Below, in pieces: positions 1 to 6,532 of a DNA stretch of 42,861 nucleotides (the stretch's first letter is position 1; each line of letters opens with the position of its first letter). This DNA is from JBCCMF01 sp038747545 (GTDB lineage Bacteria; Bacteroidota; Rhodothermia; Rhodothermales; JBCCMF01). The notes below the pieces were generated by a model that worked only from the letters and a program-made list of their open reading frames with translations, made no database searches and was not told the origin of the DNA. Location: the NCBI GenBank assembly GCA_038747545.1, contig JBCDJT010000034.1, positions 1 to 42,861 on the forward strand, given 5' to 3'. Position numbers and translations under genes: made by a program.

Positions 1-123
1 CGCCGGGGCTACAACGCGTTGTACCTGAATCGGATTATGAGAGCTTTAGATGTGCGGGCTGATGATGTGCTAAATCGGGAATCCTACGAGCGCTTGTGCG
101 ATTTCGGCGCTATCGCCGCATAG
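1..123 (+). CDS. C-terminal end of an unknown protein (partial)
   Basis: Frame 1 is open from the window edge to a TAG at 121-123 and gives the last 40 residues of a protein whose start lies to the left. The visible part is charged and helical (it contains LYLNRIMRALDVRADDVL) with no membrane segment. It could be the end of a DNA-binding or regulatory domain, but I do not recognise the family. The next gene is on the opposite strand, so this gene ends a rightward unit. Codon use looks ordinary for the region. A real coding end is likely, but its function is unknown. Confidence 0.5.
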   Translation, partial: RRGYNALYLNRIMRALDVRADDVLNRESYERLCDFGAIAA

Positions 124-205
124 ACCTGTCCGCAGTATTGTCCATGCTGGATTGTAAAATTAATCGTAGCTGCTAAGACGCATACACAATAGCGTCCAGG
201 AGTAC

Positions 206-988
206 CTACCAGCCCCCGCCTGCTCCCCCGCCGCCGAAGCTTCCGCCGCCACCAAAACCGCCGAAGCCGCCGCCGCCAAAACCGCCACCACTGCTACCGC
301 CAAAGCCACCGCCGCCCCAGATGATGACAGGTGGCCCTCCGCCATGGCGCCGGTAGCGCTGGCCCCCTCTGCCACCGCCCGAGCGCAGGTTGGACACCAC
401 AAAGAACAGGATGATGAGGACAAGGAAGACGACCTCGGGATCGACAGGAAGACCCTGCGACTCGCGCGGCAGGTCATCGGCTTGGAATTCGCCTTCGGCC
501 GCGGCGATGAGTGCGTCGGTGGCCTCAGAGAGCCCGCCGTAGAACTGCCCTTGCCGGAAGGCAGGCGTGATGATGTTGCGGATGACCCGCGCAGCGAAGA
601 CGTCTGGGATGGCGCCTTCCAGCCCATAGCCCGTCGCAATGAACACGCGCCGCTCCTCGCGGGCGACCAGGATCACTACACCGTTGTCTTTGTCGCGCTG
701 GCCGATGCCCCATTGTCGGCCGAGGTCGACCGCGTATTGCTCGATGGGGATGCCGTCAAGCGCAGGGACCGTGGCGACGACAATCTCGGTGGACGTCGTG
801 TCGCGGTAGTCGCTGAGCTTGCGGGCGAGCGTGCGCTCTTCGCTCGACGTCAGCATGGCCGCCATATCCTGCACGGGCACGCCGTCGAAGGGCAACAGGG
901 GGACCTGCTGCGCATGAGCCGGGGGCGCCCCACTGAACAGGCTCAGGAGCGCAACGGCGGCGATGGCGAGGAGGCTATGGCGACCCAC
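206..988 (-). CDS. TPM-domain (YgcG-type) secreted/membrane protein with Gly-rich tail
   Basis: 260 residues. An N-terminal signal peptide (to about residue 26, ending PPAHA) is followed by a TPM domain at about 30-170. Its family pattern is visible: KDNGVVILVAREERRVFIAT, then GYGLEGAIPD and an ITPAFRQGQFYGG segment. One membrane segment (VVFLVLIILFFVVSNL) lies near residues 186-201. The last ~50 residues are almost pure Gly/Phe/Ser repeats, a usual ending for this family. The domain therefore faces the periplasm. Some TPM proteins have reported phosphatase activity, and others help assemble membrane complexes, so the activity here is open. The gene follows lemA after 5 bp. LemA plus TPM is a very common conserved pair, so the two are almost certainly co-transcribed and probably act together at the envelope. 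Confidence 0.88.
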   Translation of the reverse strand: MGRHSLLAIAAVALLSLFSGAPPAHAQQVPLLPFDGVPVQDMAAMLTSSEERTLARKLSDYRDTTSTEIVVATVPALDGIPIEQYAVDLGRQWGIGQRDKDNGVVILVAREERRVFIATGYGLEGAIPDVFAARVIRNIITPAFRQGQFYGGLSEATDALIAAAEGEFQADDLPRESQGLPVDPEVVFLVLIILFFVVSNLRSGGGRGGQRYRRHGGGPPVIIWGGGGFGGSSGGGFGGGGFGGFGGGGSFGGGGAGGGW

Positions 989-993
989 GCCGA

Positions 994-1596
994 TCAGGAG
1001 CCAAAGTCCACCGTGGGCGCTTGCTCGGCGCCCGCGTCGGCCTCGAAGGGCGTGCGGCGGTCAAAACCTGTGATGCCTGCCACGATGGAGCCCGGGAATT
1101 GCCGCACCCTGGTGTTGTACGTCTGCACCGCGGCATTGTAGTCGCGCCGGGCGACGGTGATGCGGTTCTCGGTACCTTCCAGCTGGGCCTGCAAGTCGCG
1201 GAAGGCCTCGGTGGCGCGAAGCTGCGGGTAGTTCTCGGAGACGAGCAGTAGGCGGCCCAACGCGCCACTCAACTCCGTCTGTGCTGCCTGAAACTGCTGC
1301 AGCTTCTGCGGATCGCTCAGGTCGTCGGCATCCAAGTTGATGGATGTGGCGCGCGCACGCGCCTCGGTGACCGATTGCAGCGTTTCCTGCTCAAACTCGG
1401 CTGCGCCACGAACGGTGGCCACAAGGTTGGGTACGAGGTCGGCGCGGCGCTGGTACTGGGTCTGCACATCGCCCCAGGCACGCTCCACGGTCTCATCCTG
1501 CGCTACGAGGTCGTTGTACGTGCCGAAGCCAGAACATCCCGCCACGCCCAAGACGAGGAGGATGAAGACGAGCACAATCGTTCCGGTGCTACGCAT
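994..1596 (-). CDS. lemA: LemA family lipoprotein
   Basis: 200 residues from the ATG at 1594-1596. The frame stays open a further 16 codons upstream, but MRSTGTIVLVFILLVLGVAGC is a clean lipoprotein signal with lipobox VAGC, which fixes this start. The family core follows: YNDLVAQDETVERAWGDV, then QYQRRADLVPNLVATVRG, a long helical bundle, and the conserved YNAAVQTYN and RQFPGSIVAGITGF segments near the end. LemA proteins are envelope-anchored helical proteins of unknown biochemical role. It is the first gene of a two-gene unit with the TPM protein 5 bp downstream. No strong Shine-Dalgarno is visible before the start. Confidence 0.9.
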   Translation of the reverse strand: MRSTGTIVLVFILLVLGVAGCSGFGTYNDLVAQDETVERAWGDVQTQYQRRADLVPNLVATVRGAAEFEQETLQSVTEARARATSINLDADDLSDPQKLQQFQAAQTELSGALGRLLLVSENYPQLRATEAFRDLQAQLEGTENRITVARRDYNAAVQTYNTRVRQFPGSIVAGITGFDRRTPFEADAGAEQAPTVDFGS

Positions 1597-1678
1597 AGTC
1601 AGTTGTTTGCTAAAAGTTGAGACATGCGCCCGGTACGAGAGCAAAAGAAGCCGGGTTTCTCGGTTCCTGATTCCTTCA

Positions 1679-3046
1679 TCAGGCCACGTATACGGTTTTC
1701 ACGTTGACGAACTCGCGGATGCCATGGGTAGACAGCTCGCGCCCGTAGCCGCTGGCCTTGACGCCGCCAAACGGCAGCCGCGGATCGGACTTGACGAGGG
1801 CGTTGACAAAGCAGTTGCCCGCCTCCAGCTCATATGCTGCGATGCGCTCGCCCCGGGCCGTGTCTCGCGTACACACCACCGCGCCCAGCCCGAAGCGCGT
1901 GTCGTTGGCTACGCGTATCGCCTCGGCCTCATCGGCGACGGGGATGATGGCGGCGGCAGGCCCAAACAACTCGTCGTCATATGCCGGGGTGCCGGGTGGC
2001 ACATCGGTGAGTACCGTGATGGGATAGTAGGCGCCAGGGCCATCCGGCAGCGTACCGCCCAGGACGCAGCGCGCCCCCCCTGCGATGCTCCGCTGCACCT
2101 GCTCGTGGAGCGTGTCGCGCAGGTCGTGGCGGGCGAGCGGACCGACGTCGGTAGCAGCATTCAGCGGCGACCCGACGGTCTTCTGCCGCATGGCCTCGAC
2201 AAAGCGAGCTTCGAAGGCTTCGCGCACCGCTTCAACCACGATGAACCGCTTGGCTGCGATGCAGGTCTGCCCTCCGTTGTGCAGACGCCCACGTACGGCG
2301 AGGTTTACGGCGAGCTGGAGATCGGCATCTTCGAGTACGATGAACGGGTCGCTGCCGCCCAATTCGAGGACGGTTTTCTTGAGCGCTCGGCCTGCTGTGG
2401 CCGCCACGGCTCGCCCGGCCCGGACGCTGCCCGTGATCGTCACGCCCTGCACGGCGTCGAGCGCCATCAGCTCACCCGCTACCTCGTGCTCTACCAAGAG
2501 TGCTGAGAACACGTGTTCGGGAAAACCTGCATTCGTGAAAAGCTTCTCGGTTTCCAGCGCACATCCAGCCACATTGAGGGCCGGCTTGAGCACGGCGCCG
2601 TTCCCGGCCATCAGCGCGGGCACAGCGAAGCGGAAGACTTGCCAGAACGGGAAATTCCACGGCATCACCCCGAAGATCAGCCCAAGCGGCCGGTACACGA
2701 TGCGGCTGCGCGTGGCGTCGGTGGCTATAGGCTCGTCGCGGAGGTAGGCTTCTGCATGTTCGGCGTAGAACTCGCACAACCCCGCACACTTCTCGATCTC
2801 GCCCCGCCCGGCGGCCAGCGGTTTGCCCATCTCCATCGCCATGAGATGCGCCAACTGGCTGGCGTTTTCCCGGAGGTTGGCGGCCACGCGATGCATCCGC
2901 ACGGCCCGCTCAGCAAACGTCGTCTGCTGCCACGCGCGTTGTGCTTGGTCAGCCTTATCGATGATAGCCTTGGCCTCGCCCGCGGTCATAAGATCTAAGG
3001 TAGTGAGGACGTCGCCCGTAGCCGGGTTGATCATATCGTAGGGCAT
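1679..3046 (-). CDS. gabD: NAD(P)-dependent succinate-semialdehyde / aldehyde dehydrogenase
   Basis: 455 residues, the usual length of the short SSADH-type aldehyde dehydrogenases. It oxidises an aldehyde to the acid with NAD(P)+, in the cytoplasm. Visible signatures are PWNFPFWQ with the catalytic-site Asn at 131, the ITGSVRAGRAVA cofactor loop, LELGGSDPF with the general base Glu228, and NGGQTCIAAKRF with the nucleophile Cys262. The opening INPATGDVLTTL is typical of SSADH and lactaldehyde-type members. The exact substrate cannot be read from sequence; succinate semialdehyde is the best guess. It stands alone, downstream of a small membrane-protein gene and a terminator-like hairpin, and about 80 bp upstream of lemA's frame with no obvious functional link. 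Confidence 0.88.
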   Translation of the reverse strand: MPYDMINPATGDVLTTLDLMTAGEAKAIIDKADQAQRAWQQTTFAERAVRMHRVAANLRENASQLAHLMAMEMGKPLAAGRGEIEKCAGLCEFYAEHAEAYLRDEPIATDATRSRIVYRPLGLIFGVMPWNFPFWQVFRFAVPALMAGNGAVLKPALNVAGCALETEKLFTNAGFPEHVFSALLVEHEVAGELMALDAVQGVTITGSVRAGRAVAATAGRALKKTVLELGGSDPFIVLEDADLQLAVNLAVRGRLHNGGQTCIAAKRFIVVEAVREAFEARFVEAMRQKTVGSPLNAATDVGPLARHDLRDTLHEQVQRSIAGGARCVLGGTLPDGPGAYYPITVLTDVPPGTPAYDDELFGPAAAIIPVADEAEAIRVANDTRFGLGAVVCTRDTARGERIAAYELEAGNCFVNALVKSDPRLPFGGVKASGYGRELSTHGIREFVNVKTVYVA

Positions 3047-3086
3047 GGGAGGCAGTATCGATGGTAGCAGGACCTCAACAACGAAA

Positions 3087-3116
3087 GAAGGGAAGGCAGC
3101 GATCCACCTTCCCTTC
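3087..3116 (-). terminator. Probable rho-independent terminator
   Basis: GAAGGGAAGG at 3087-3096 pairs perfectly with CCTTCCCTTC at 3107-3116, giving a 10-bp stem with a 10-nt loop. On the minus strand the stem is followed by a T-rich run (TTTCGTTGTTG), so it most likely ends transcription from the small genes at 3143-3793. The T tract is broken by C and G, so the call is moderate. Confidence 0.5.
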
Positions 3117-3142
3117 GATCAAAACCTGGCGCTGTCCCAGCA

Positions 3143-3469
3143 TCAGTCTGACGCTGCTTGCGCGCGCGGTGCCCGCGCGAGGTCTTCGCGAGCGATAGGC
3201 GTTTCGTTATGATTACGGTACCATTCCGCCACGGCGCGCCGCTGCTGCAAGGTGCGCGCAGGCACTTTTGGGGGTTTGCCTATGCTGGCATAGCGGTATA
3301 TGGCCCAGAAGGCGATGCCCAGTGTTGATCCTGCGGTGAAGGCCGCCGTCCAACCCAACCACCCTAGCGACTCCGGCAGGAAGAACGAGAGCGCCAACAT
3401 GAAGAGGGCGCCCAGGCCTAGGATCAGCAGGACGTTTCTGGGGGTGAGTTCAAGCGCTGTTCGGTTCAC
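3143..3469 (-). CDS. Small membrane protein of unknown function
   Basis: 108 residues. Two hydrophobic segments are visible: about 12-30 (VLLILGLGALFMLALSFFL) and about 34-60 (LGWTAAFTAGSTLGIAFWAIY). A short cytoplasmic tail follows, rich in Arg and Glu. The opening MNRTALELTPRN is a plausible native start. I do not recognise the family. It lies 51 bp downstream of the CsbD-like gene in the same direction and ahead of a terminator-like hairpin, so the two may share a transcript. Composition is like the neighbours, and the coding call rests on length, topology and sensible amino-acid use. Confidence 0.7.
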   Translation of the reverse strand: MNRTALELTPRNVLLILGLGALFMLALSFFLPESLGWLGWTAAFTAGSTLGIAFWAIYRYASIGKPPKVPARTLQQRRAVAEWYRNHNETPIAREDLARAPRAQAASD

Positions 3470-3520
3470 GAGTCTGTCCTCAAAAATTGATGTGCTTTCG
3501 ACCGATGATCGTGCTCGGCG

Positions 3521-3793
3521 CTAGCGGACTTCTTCCACGATCCAGATGTCGCCCTCTGCTGTGACGATGGCGTCGATGTGCTTTTCCACCTCCTGGCGAG
3601 GCTGCTCTGTCAACTCGGCAATCTGGTTGACGAGTTGCTCGCGATTCCCCATGTAGGGTTCCAGATCTTGGTCGTTGAGGGTGGCAAACCGGGAGCGGAT
3701 GCGGCTGGCAAAGCGGCTCCAGCGGCCGCTAGCGCGCATGCTGCCCATCGGGTTCAACTCGGTCATCTGGTGCTCAAGACTGCGATGTCTCAT
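3521..3793 (-). CDS. CsbD-like small stress protein
   Basis: 90 residues. The middle part, GRWSRFASRIRSRFATLNDQDLEPYMGNREQLVNQI, follows the CsbD-family pattern: a Trp, a basic helix, a 'LtddDl..i.GkrdqLv.ki' stretch, and a C-terminal helix with QEVEKHID. CsbD proteins are short cytoplasmic helical proteins induced by general stress and have no known activity. The family match is by pattern only and is not strong. The start could be the first Met or the Met ten residues later (MTELNPM, at 3766). The gene opens a possible two-gene unit with the membrane protein 51 bp downstream. Confidence 0.65.
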   Translation of the reverse strand: MRHRSLEHQMTELNPMGSMRASGRWSRFASRIRSRFATLNDQDLEPYMGNREQLVNQIAELTEQPRQEVEKHIDAIVTAEGDIWIVEEVR

Positions 3794-3971
3794 GGTGCGT
3801 CACTCTCTTCTTATCTGCAGGTGTGTCGCTTCGCCCGCTGGCATAAACCACGACGGCGAAGAACACATACAAGATGCGAAAAGCGCGAACGAGCGCCCAT
3901 CGGCAAGGCCTGATGCGCTACGTCAGCCAGAGCAGGGATGCCCCTGTCAGGGTTTGTCTGACATCCTACAG

Positions 3972-4517
3972 CTAGAAATCAAAGTCGAAGCTGATATCGG
4001 AGATGTGGCCAGCGAAGACGGTATGGTCACGCATGACCTGTTCCATGAGGCGGTTTAGGCGGCCTTGGACGCGGGCCAGGATGAGCTCGTCGCCGTCGAG
4101 CACGACAACGTACAGGTCGCGGACGGTGTCGCGGCGTTCGCGGTACATCACCCACACCAACTCATCGTCTTCGCGGATGCGGGCGGCGGTCTCCCAGCCG
4201 CCGCGTTCGAACCGTTCCAGCGCCGCCGGGTCAAAGTCGCGCGCGGCGCCCAGGCGGTCCACCTCATAGACGCCCACCTTCACGCGCTGGACCTCGCGGA
4301 TGTAACGGGAGGCGAGTTGCGCTTCCTCTTCAGGCACGAAGCCCGCAATCCACCCCGCCGTGCGGAGGCCCAGCGGCCCGATGCTGACGACCACTTGCTG
4401 GTCGAGTTCGAGCCCCGGATAGGAGCGTTCTAGGTCACGGCGGGTTTGGCTGATCTCGCGGGAGTAGAGGCAGCCGGAGACCAGCACTGCAAGTAGCGTG
4501 AAGGTGATGAGACGCAT
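3972..4517 (-). CDS. DUF4252-like lipoprotein
   Basis: 181 residues. The first 16 residues form a lipoprotein signal with lipobox VSGC (Cys16), so the mature protein is membrane anchored on the outer face of the inner membrane or sent to the outer membrane. The body matches its upstream neighbour in layout: an initial helix, an LASRYIREVQRVKVGVYEV strand-helix region, an FERGGWETAARIREDDELVWVMYRE strand pair, a DLYVVVLDGDELILARVQGRL segment, and an Asp/Phe-rich end. This is the DUF4252 pattern seen in Bacteroidota behind ECF sigma/anti-sigma genes. It is the last gene of a four-gene unit, 45 bp after the paralog. The function is unknown, and an envelope sensor or effector of the sigma system is inferred from position only. 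Confidence 0.8.
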   Translation of the reverse strand: MRLITFTLLAVLVSGCLYSREISQTRRDLERSYPGLELDQQVVVSIGPLGLRTAGWIAGFVPEEEAQLASRYIREVQRVKVGVYEVDRLGAARDFDPAALERFERGGWETAARIREDDELVWVMYRERRDTVRDLYVVVLDGDELILARVQGRLNRLMEQVMRDHTVFAGHISDISFDFDF

Positions 4518-4562
4518 CGGGGTAGGGGGAAAAGAGCGAACGGAGCGCGAAGGCGTGGCGTG

Positions 4563-5123
4563 CTAGTAATCGCTGTCGTAGGCAAGGTCGAGGTCAAAGC
4601 GGCGGCCGATGCGGCCAACCTGCGCTGGATCAATCTCGCCCACGATGTTGAGAAAGATGGTTTCGTCCTCGCCAGGCTCCAGCACCATGACCACCATCCC
4701 AGCGATGGCATCGTCTCGGGTGCGCACGAACATGTTGACGTACTCGTAGCGGTTGCGCACACGTACGATGGTGTCCCAGCCGCTCTCGGATAACGTGCTT
4801 GCCCAGTCATCGGCCTTGGTTTCCATGGTCTCGAACTGGGAGCGCCGCAGCGGGAAGCCACGCACCTGAATCGCCGTCACCTTGGTGAGCATGTCTGAGA
4901 GCTCGGGGTCTTCGTAGCGCGAGGCCTCGGCCACCAAGCGCAGCAACGCGCCCTTAATGTTGACCTCTAGCCGTGCGGGCTCACCAAACCAGTCCGCGAG
5001 GCGGTCAAAGTCGACGTAGCCGGGGTCCGCGTGTAAGTCGTAGGCGCCTGACTGGGCGTGGAGGTTGGGCACGAGCACACTGCCCAACACCAGGGCCAGG
5101 CCGCAAAGCAAACGTTTCATCAT
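4563..5123 (-). CDS. DUF4252-like secreted protein
   Basis: About 186 residues. The frame is open much further upstream, but an AGGAGG sits 3 nt before the ATG at 5121-5123 and 6 nt before the one at 5118-5120, so one of these two is the start; 5120 has the better spacing. The protein opens with a signal peptide (KRLLCGLALVLGSVLVPNLHA) without a lipobox, so it should be a soluble periplasmic protein. The mature part has the DUF4252 layout, with VNIKGALLRLVAEASRYEDP, an AIQVRGFPL strand and IVRVRNRYEYVNMFVRT. It starts 8 bp after the anti-sigma stop and is followed by a lipoprotein paralog. A secreted/lipidated pair from one duplication is likely. Confidence 0.82.
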   Translation of the reverse strand: MMKRLLCGLALVLGSVLVPNLHAQSGAYDLHADPGYVDFDRLADWFGEPARLEVNIKGALLRLVAEASRYEDPELSDMLTKVTAIQVRGFPLRRSQFETMETKADDWASTLSESGWDTIVRVRNRYEYVNMFVRTRDDAIAGMVVMVLEPGEDETIFLNIVGEIDPAQVGRIGRRFDLDLAYDSDY

Positions 5124-5131
5124 CGGCCTCC

Positions 5132-5695
5132 TCAGTTCTTCTCTTCGTCCAGGGCACTGCCGAGGGCGTGCTGCACGGGTGTGACGACCCCTGTCTCCAG
5201 CACCGTGTGGCGCACGGCGTCGCCGGCCTGCTGACCAACGCGGCTCAGGTAGGCCAGCGTCCACTGCACCTCGGCCAGGGCTTGCTGCACCTCGGCCTCT
5301 TGCGACAGCGGCGCCTCTACCACCGGGGCGGGGCGCAGGAACGTAGTGACGGCCACGAGCGCAACGAGCCCCAGCCCCAGCGCAGGCTGCCACACGCTGC
5401 CAACAAAGCGGCTGAGGCGACGGCGCAACCGACGCGGGCGCTCGGCCCACGCCCAGCGGCGCGTAGTGTGGAAGACGGCCTGTGTCACCTCGGGCGGGCA
5501 GAGCGGCGCGTCAAGCTGGGGAAGTAGGGTTTTGACGGCTCGGGCCAAGTCAAGCTCGCCCTGCAGCGCCGGGTCGGCGGCAAGCTGGCGAGCGAGGTTG
5601 GCGATCTCCTCGTCGGAGAGGTCGCCATCGAGGTAGGCCTCTAAGTGCGTGTCAGGGCCGTGGGCGGCTGCATGGGGATCCTCAAATGGATTCAT
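5132..5695 (-). CDS. Anti-sigma factor (ECF partner), single-pass membrane protein
   Basis: 187 residues from the ATG at 5693-5695, chosen because AGGAGG lies 9 nt upstream and the following sequence has the zinc-less anti-sigma look. The N-terminal cytoplasmic domain has an LEAYLDGDLSDEEIANLARQLAADPALQGEL helix pattern as in anti-sigma N-termini. A basic stretch (RRLRRRLSRF) precedes one membrane segment (VWQPALGLGLVALVAVTTFL, about residues 99-118). A periplasmic helical tail follows. The gene overlaps the ECF sigma stop by 14 bp, so translation is coupled, as expected for partners made in fixed ratio. No HxxxCxxC zinc motif is visible. Its role is to hold the sigma factor at the membrane until an envelope signal arrives; this is inferred from position and topology. 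Confidence 0.82.
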   Translation of the reverse strand: MNPFEDPHAAAHGPDTHLEAYLDGDLSDEEIANLARQLAADPALQGELDLARAVKTLLPQLDAPLCPPEVTQAVFHTTRRWAWAERPRRLRRRLSRFVGSVWQPALGLGLVALVAVTTFLRPAPVVEAPLSQEAEVQQALAEVQWTLAYLSRVGQQAGDAVRHTVLETGVVTPVQHALGSALDEEKN

Positions 5696-6206
5696 GGTGC
5701 AGTACCTCCTGTAATGCGGCACGAAGCATTTTGCGGGCGCGGTGCAGGTAGACCTTCACGGTGGTCAGCGGCAAGTCCAGTGCTTCGCATATCTCATCGT
5801 ACTTCAGTTGTTGTATCTCCCTGAGAATCACCAGGCTGCGGTAAGGTTCGCGCATGCCGTCCAGCGTACGTTGCAGCGTCTGCTTGTTCATCTCGGCTTG
5901 GCAGCGTTCGTCAGGCGCACGCTCGTAGGTCGGTGCGTGGTCTAGCGGGTTGTACTCACCGGTAAAGACGCTCTCGCGTGAGGCCGCGCGCTTCCGCAGG
6001 GCATCGATACTGGCGTTCCGCGTGACGCGTAGCAGCCAACCGAGGAGCCGATCCTGCTCCACCCGATCGCGGTGCTTCCAAAAGCGGAGCAACACGACTT
6101 GGGTGACGTCGGCGGCCTCATCGGCATCGCTGAGCATCTGATAGGCGAGCCCATAGACGCGGTGCTGATGCTGGCGGACCAGATGTTCAAATTGACGTTG
6201 GTTCAC
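5682..6206 (-). CDS. ECF-type RNA polymerase sigma factor
   Basis: 174 residues, a normal ECF length. Region 2 runs from FEHLVRQHQHRVYGLAYQML through DADEAADVTQVVLLRFW to LLGWLLRVTRNASIDALRKR. Region 4 is at about 125-165, with LVILREIQQLKYDEICEALD followed by a recognition helix LPLTTVKVYLHRARKMLR. Regions 1 and 3 are absent, which defines the ECF group. It is the first gene of a unit with its anti-sigma (14-bp overlap) and two DUF4252-like envelope proteins, and it faces the M36 protease gene across 326 bp. ECF factors usually drive their own promoter, but I could not identify the site with confidence. The stimulus and regulon are unknown. Confidence 0.93.
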   Translation of the reverse strand: MNQRQFEHLVRQHQHRVYGLAYQMLSDADEAADVTQVVLLRFWKHRDRVEQDRLLGWLLRVTRNASIDALRKRAASRESVFTGEYNPLDHAPTYERAPDERCQAEMNKQTLQRTLDGMREPYRSLVILREIQQLKYDEICEALDLPLTTVKVYLHRARKMLRAALQEVLHHESI

Positions 6207-6532
6207 GGCTGGGGGCTTGGGTTTCCGTTCCCGTGGTGATTCTCACATGTCGGTCTCAAGACGAGGCCGATGGGGCCAAGGTTACAACCCGATCGGCGAA
6301 GATGCTCCGGCCGCCTGCACGTACAGAGCGCCCACCGTGCGCGGTTTTGCAGCACGCGCGCGCCATTGCTGCCTGGGCGCTCATTCAGTGGCCTGCATCA
6401 GGCACGTTAGGCATCCACCGAGAGACCTGTGTATTTCAACAGTATAGCCTTGCAAGACTCCCCTTTTTGCGCCTATCGTGTGACCGGTACAGAAGCCCTC
6501 CACCCATTGCATCTTCTGTCGCGGCTCCGTTT
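6207..6532 (+). other. 326-bp divergent intergenic region, sigma operon versus protease
   Basis: No gene is called here. The protease frame happens to stay open leftwards to 6233, but that stretch reads as Cys/Arg/Pro-rich non-coding sequence, and a signal peptide begins cleanly at 6533. Promoters for both the leftward ECF operon and the rightward protease must lie here. I see a TTG spaced 21 nt from a TATCG block near 6450-6480, but it fits the Bacteroidota -33/-7 consensus too poorly to call. Confidence 0.6.

Noticed and set aside
344..1141. Plus-strand 265-codon open frame
   Set aside because: It is the shadow of the TPM gene, which has a signal peptide, domain motifs and a conserved lemA neighbour.
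3945..3963. Small hairpin after the DUF4252 lipoprotein gene (TGTCAG/CTGACA)
   Set aside because: The stem is only 6 bp and lacks a T tract on the minus strand, so I do not call it a terminator.
5124..5450. Long N-terminal extension of the first DUF4252 gene
   Set aside because: It overlaps the anti-sigma gene in another frame and is Arg/Gly/Ala low-complexity; an AGGAGG and signal peptide place the start at 5120-5123.
6233..6532. N-terminal extension of the protease frame by 100 codons
   Set aside because: The residues are Cys/Arg/Pro rich with no pattern, while a signal peptide begins exactly at 6533.
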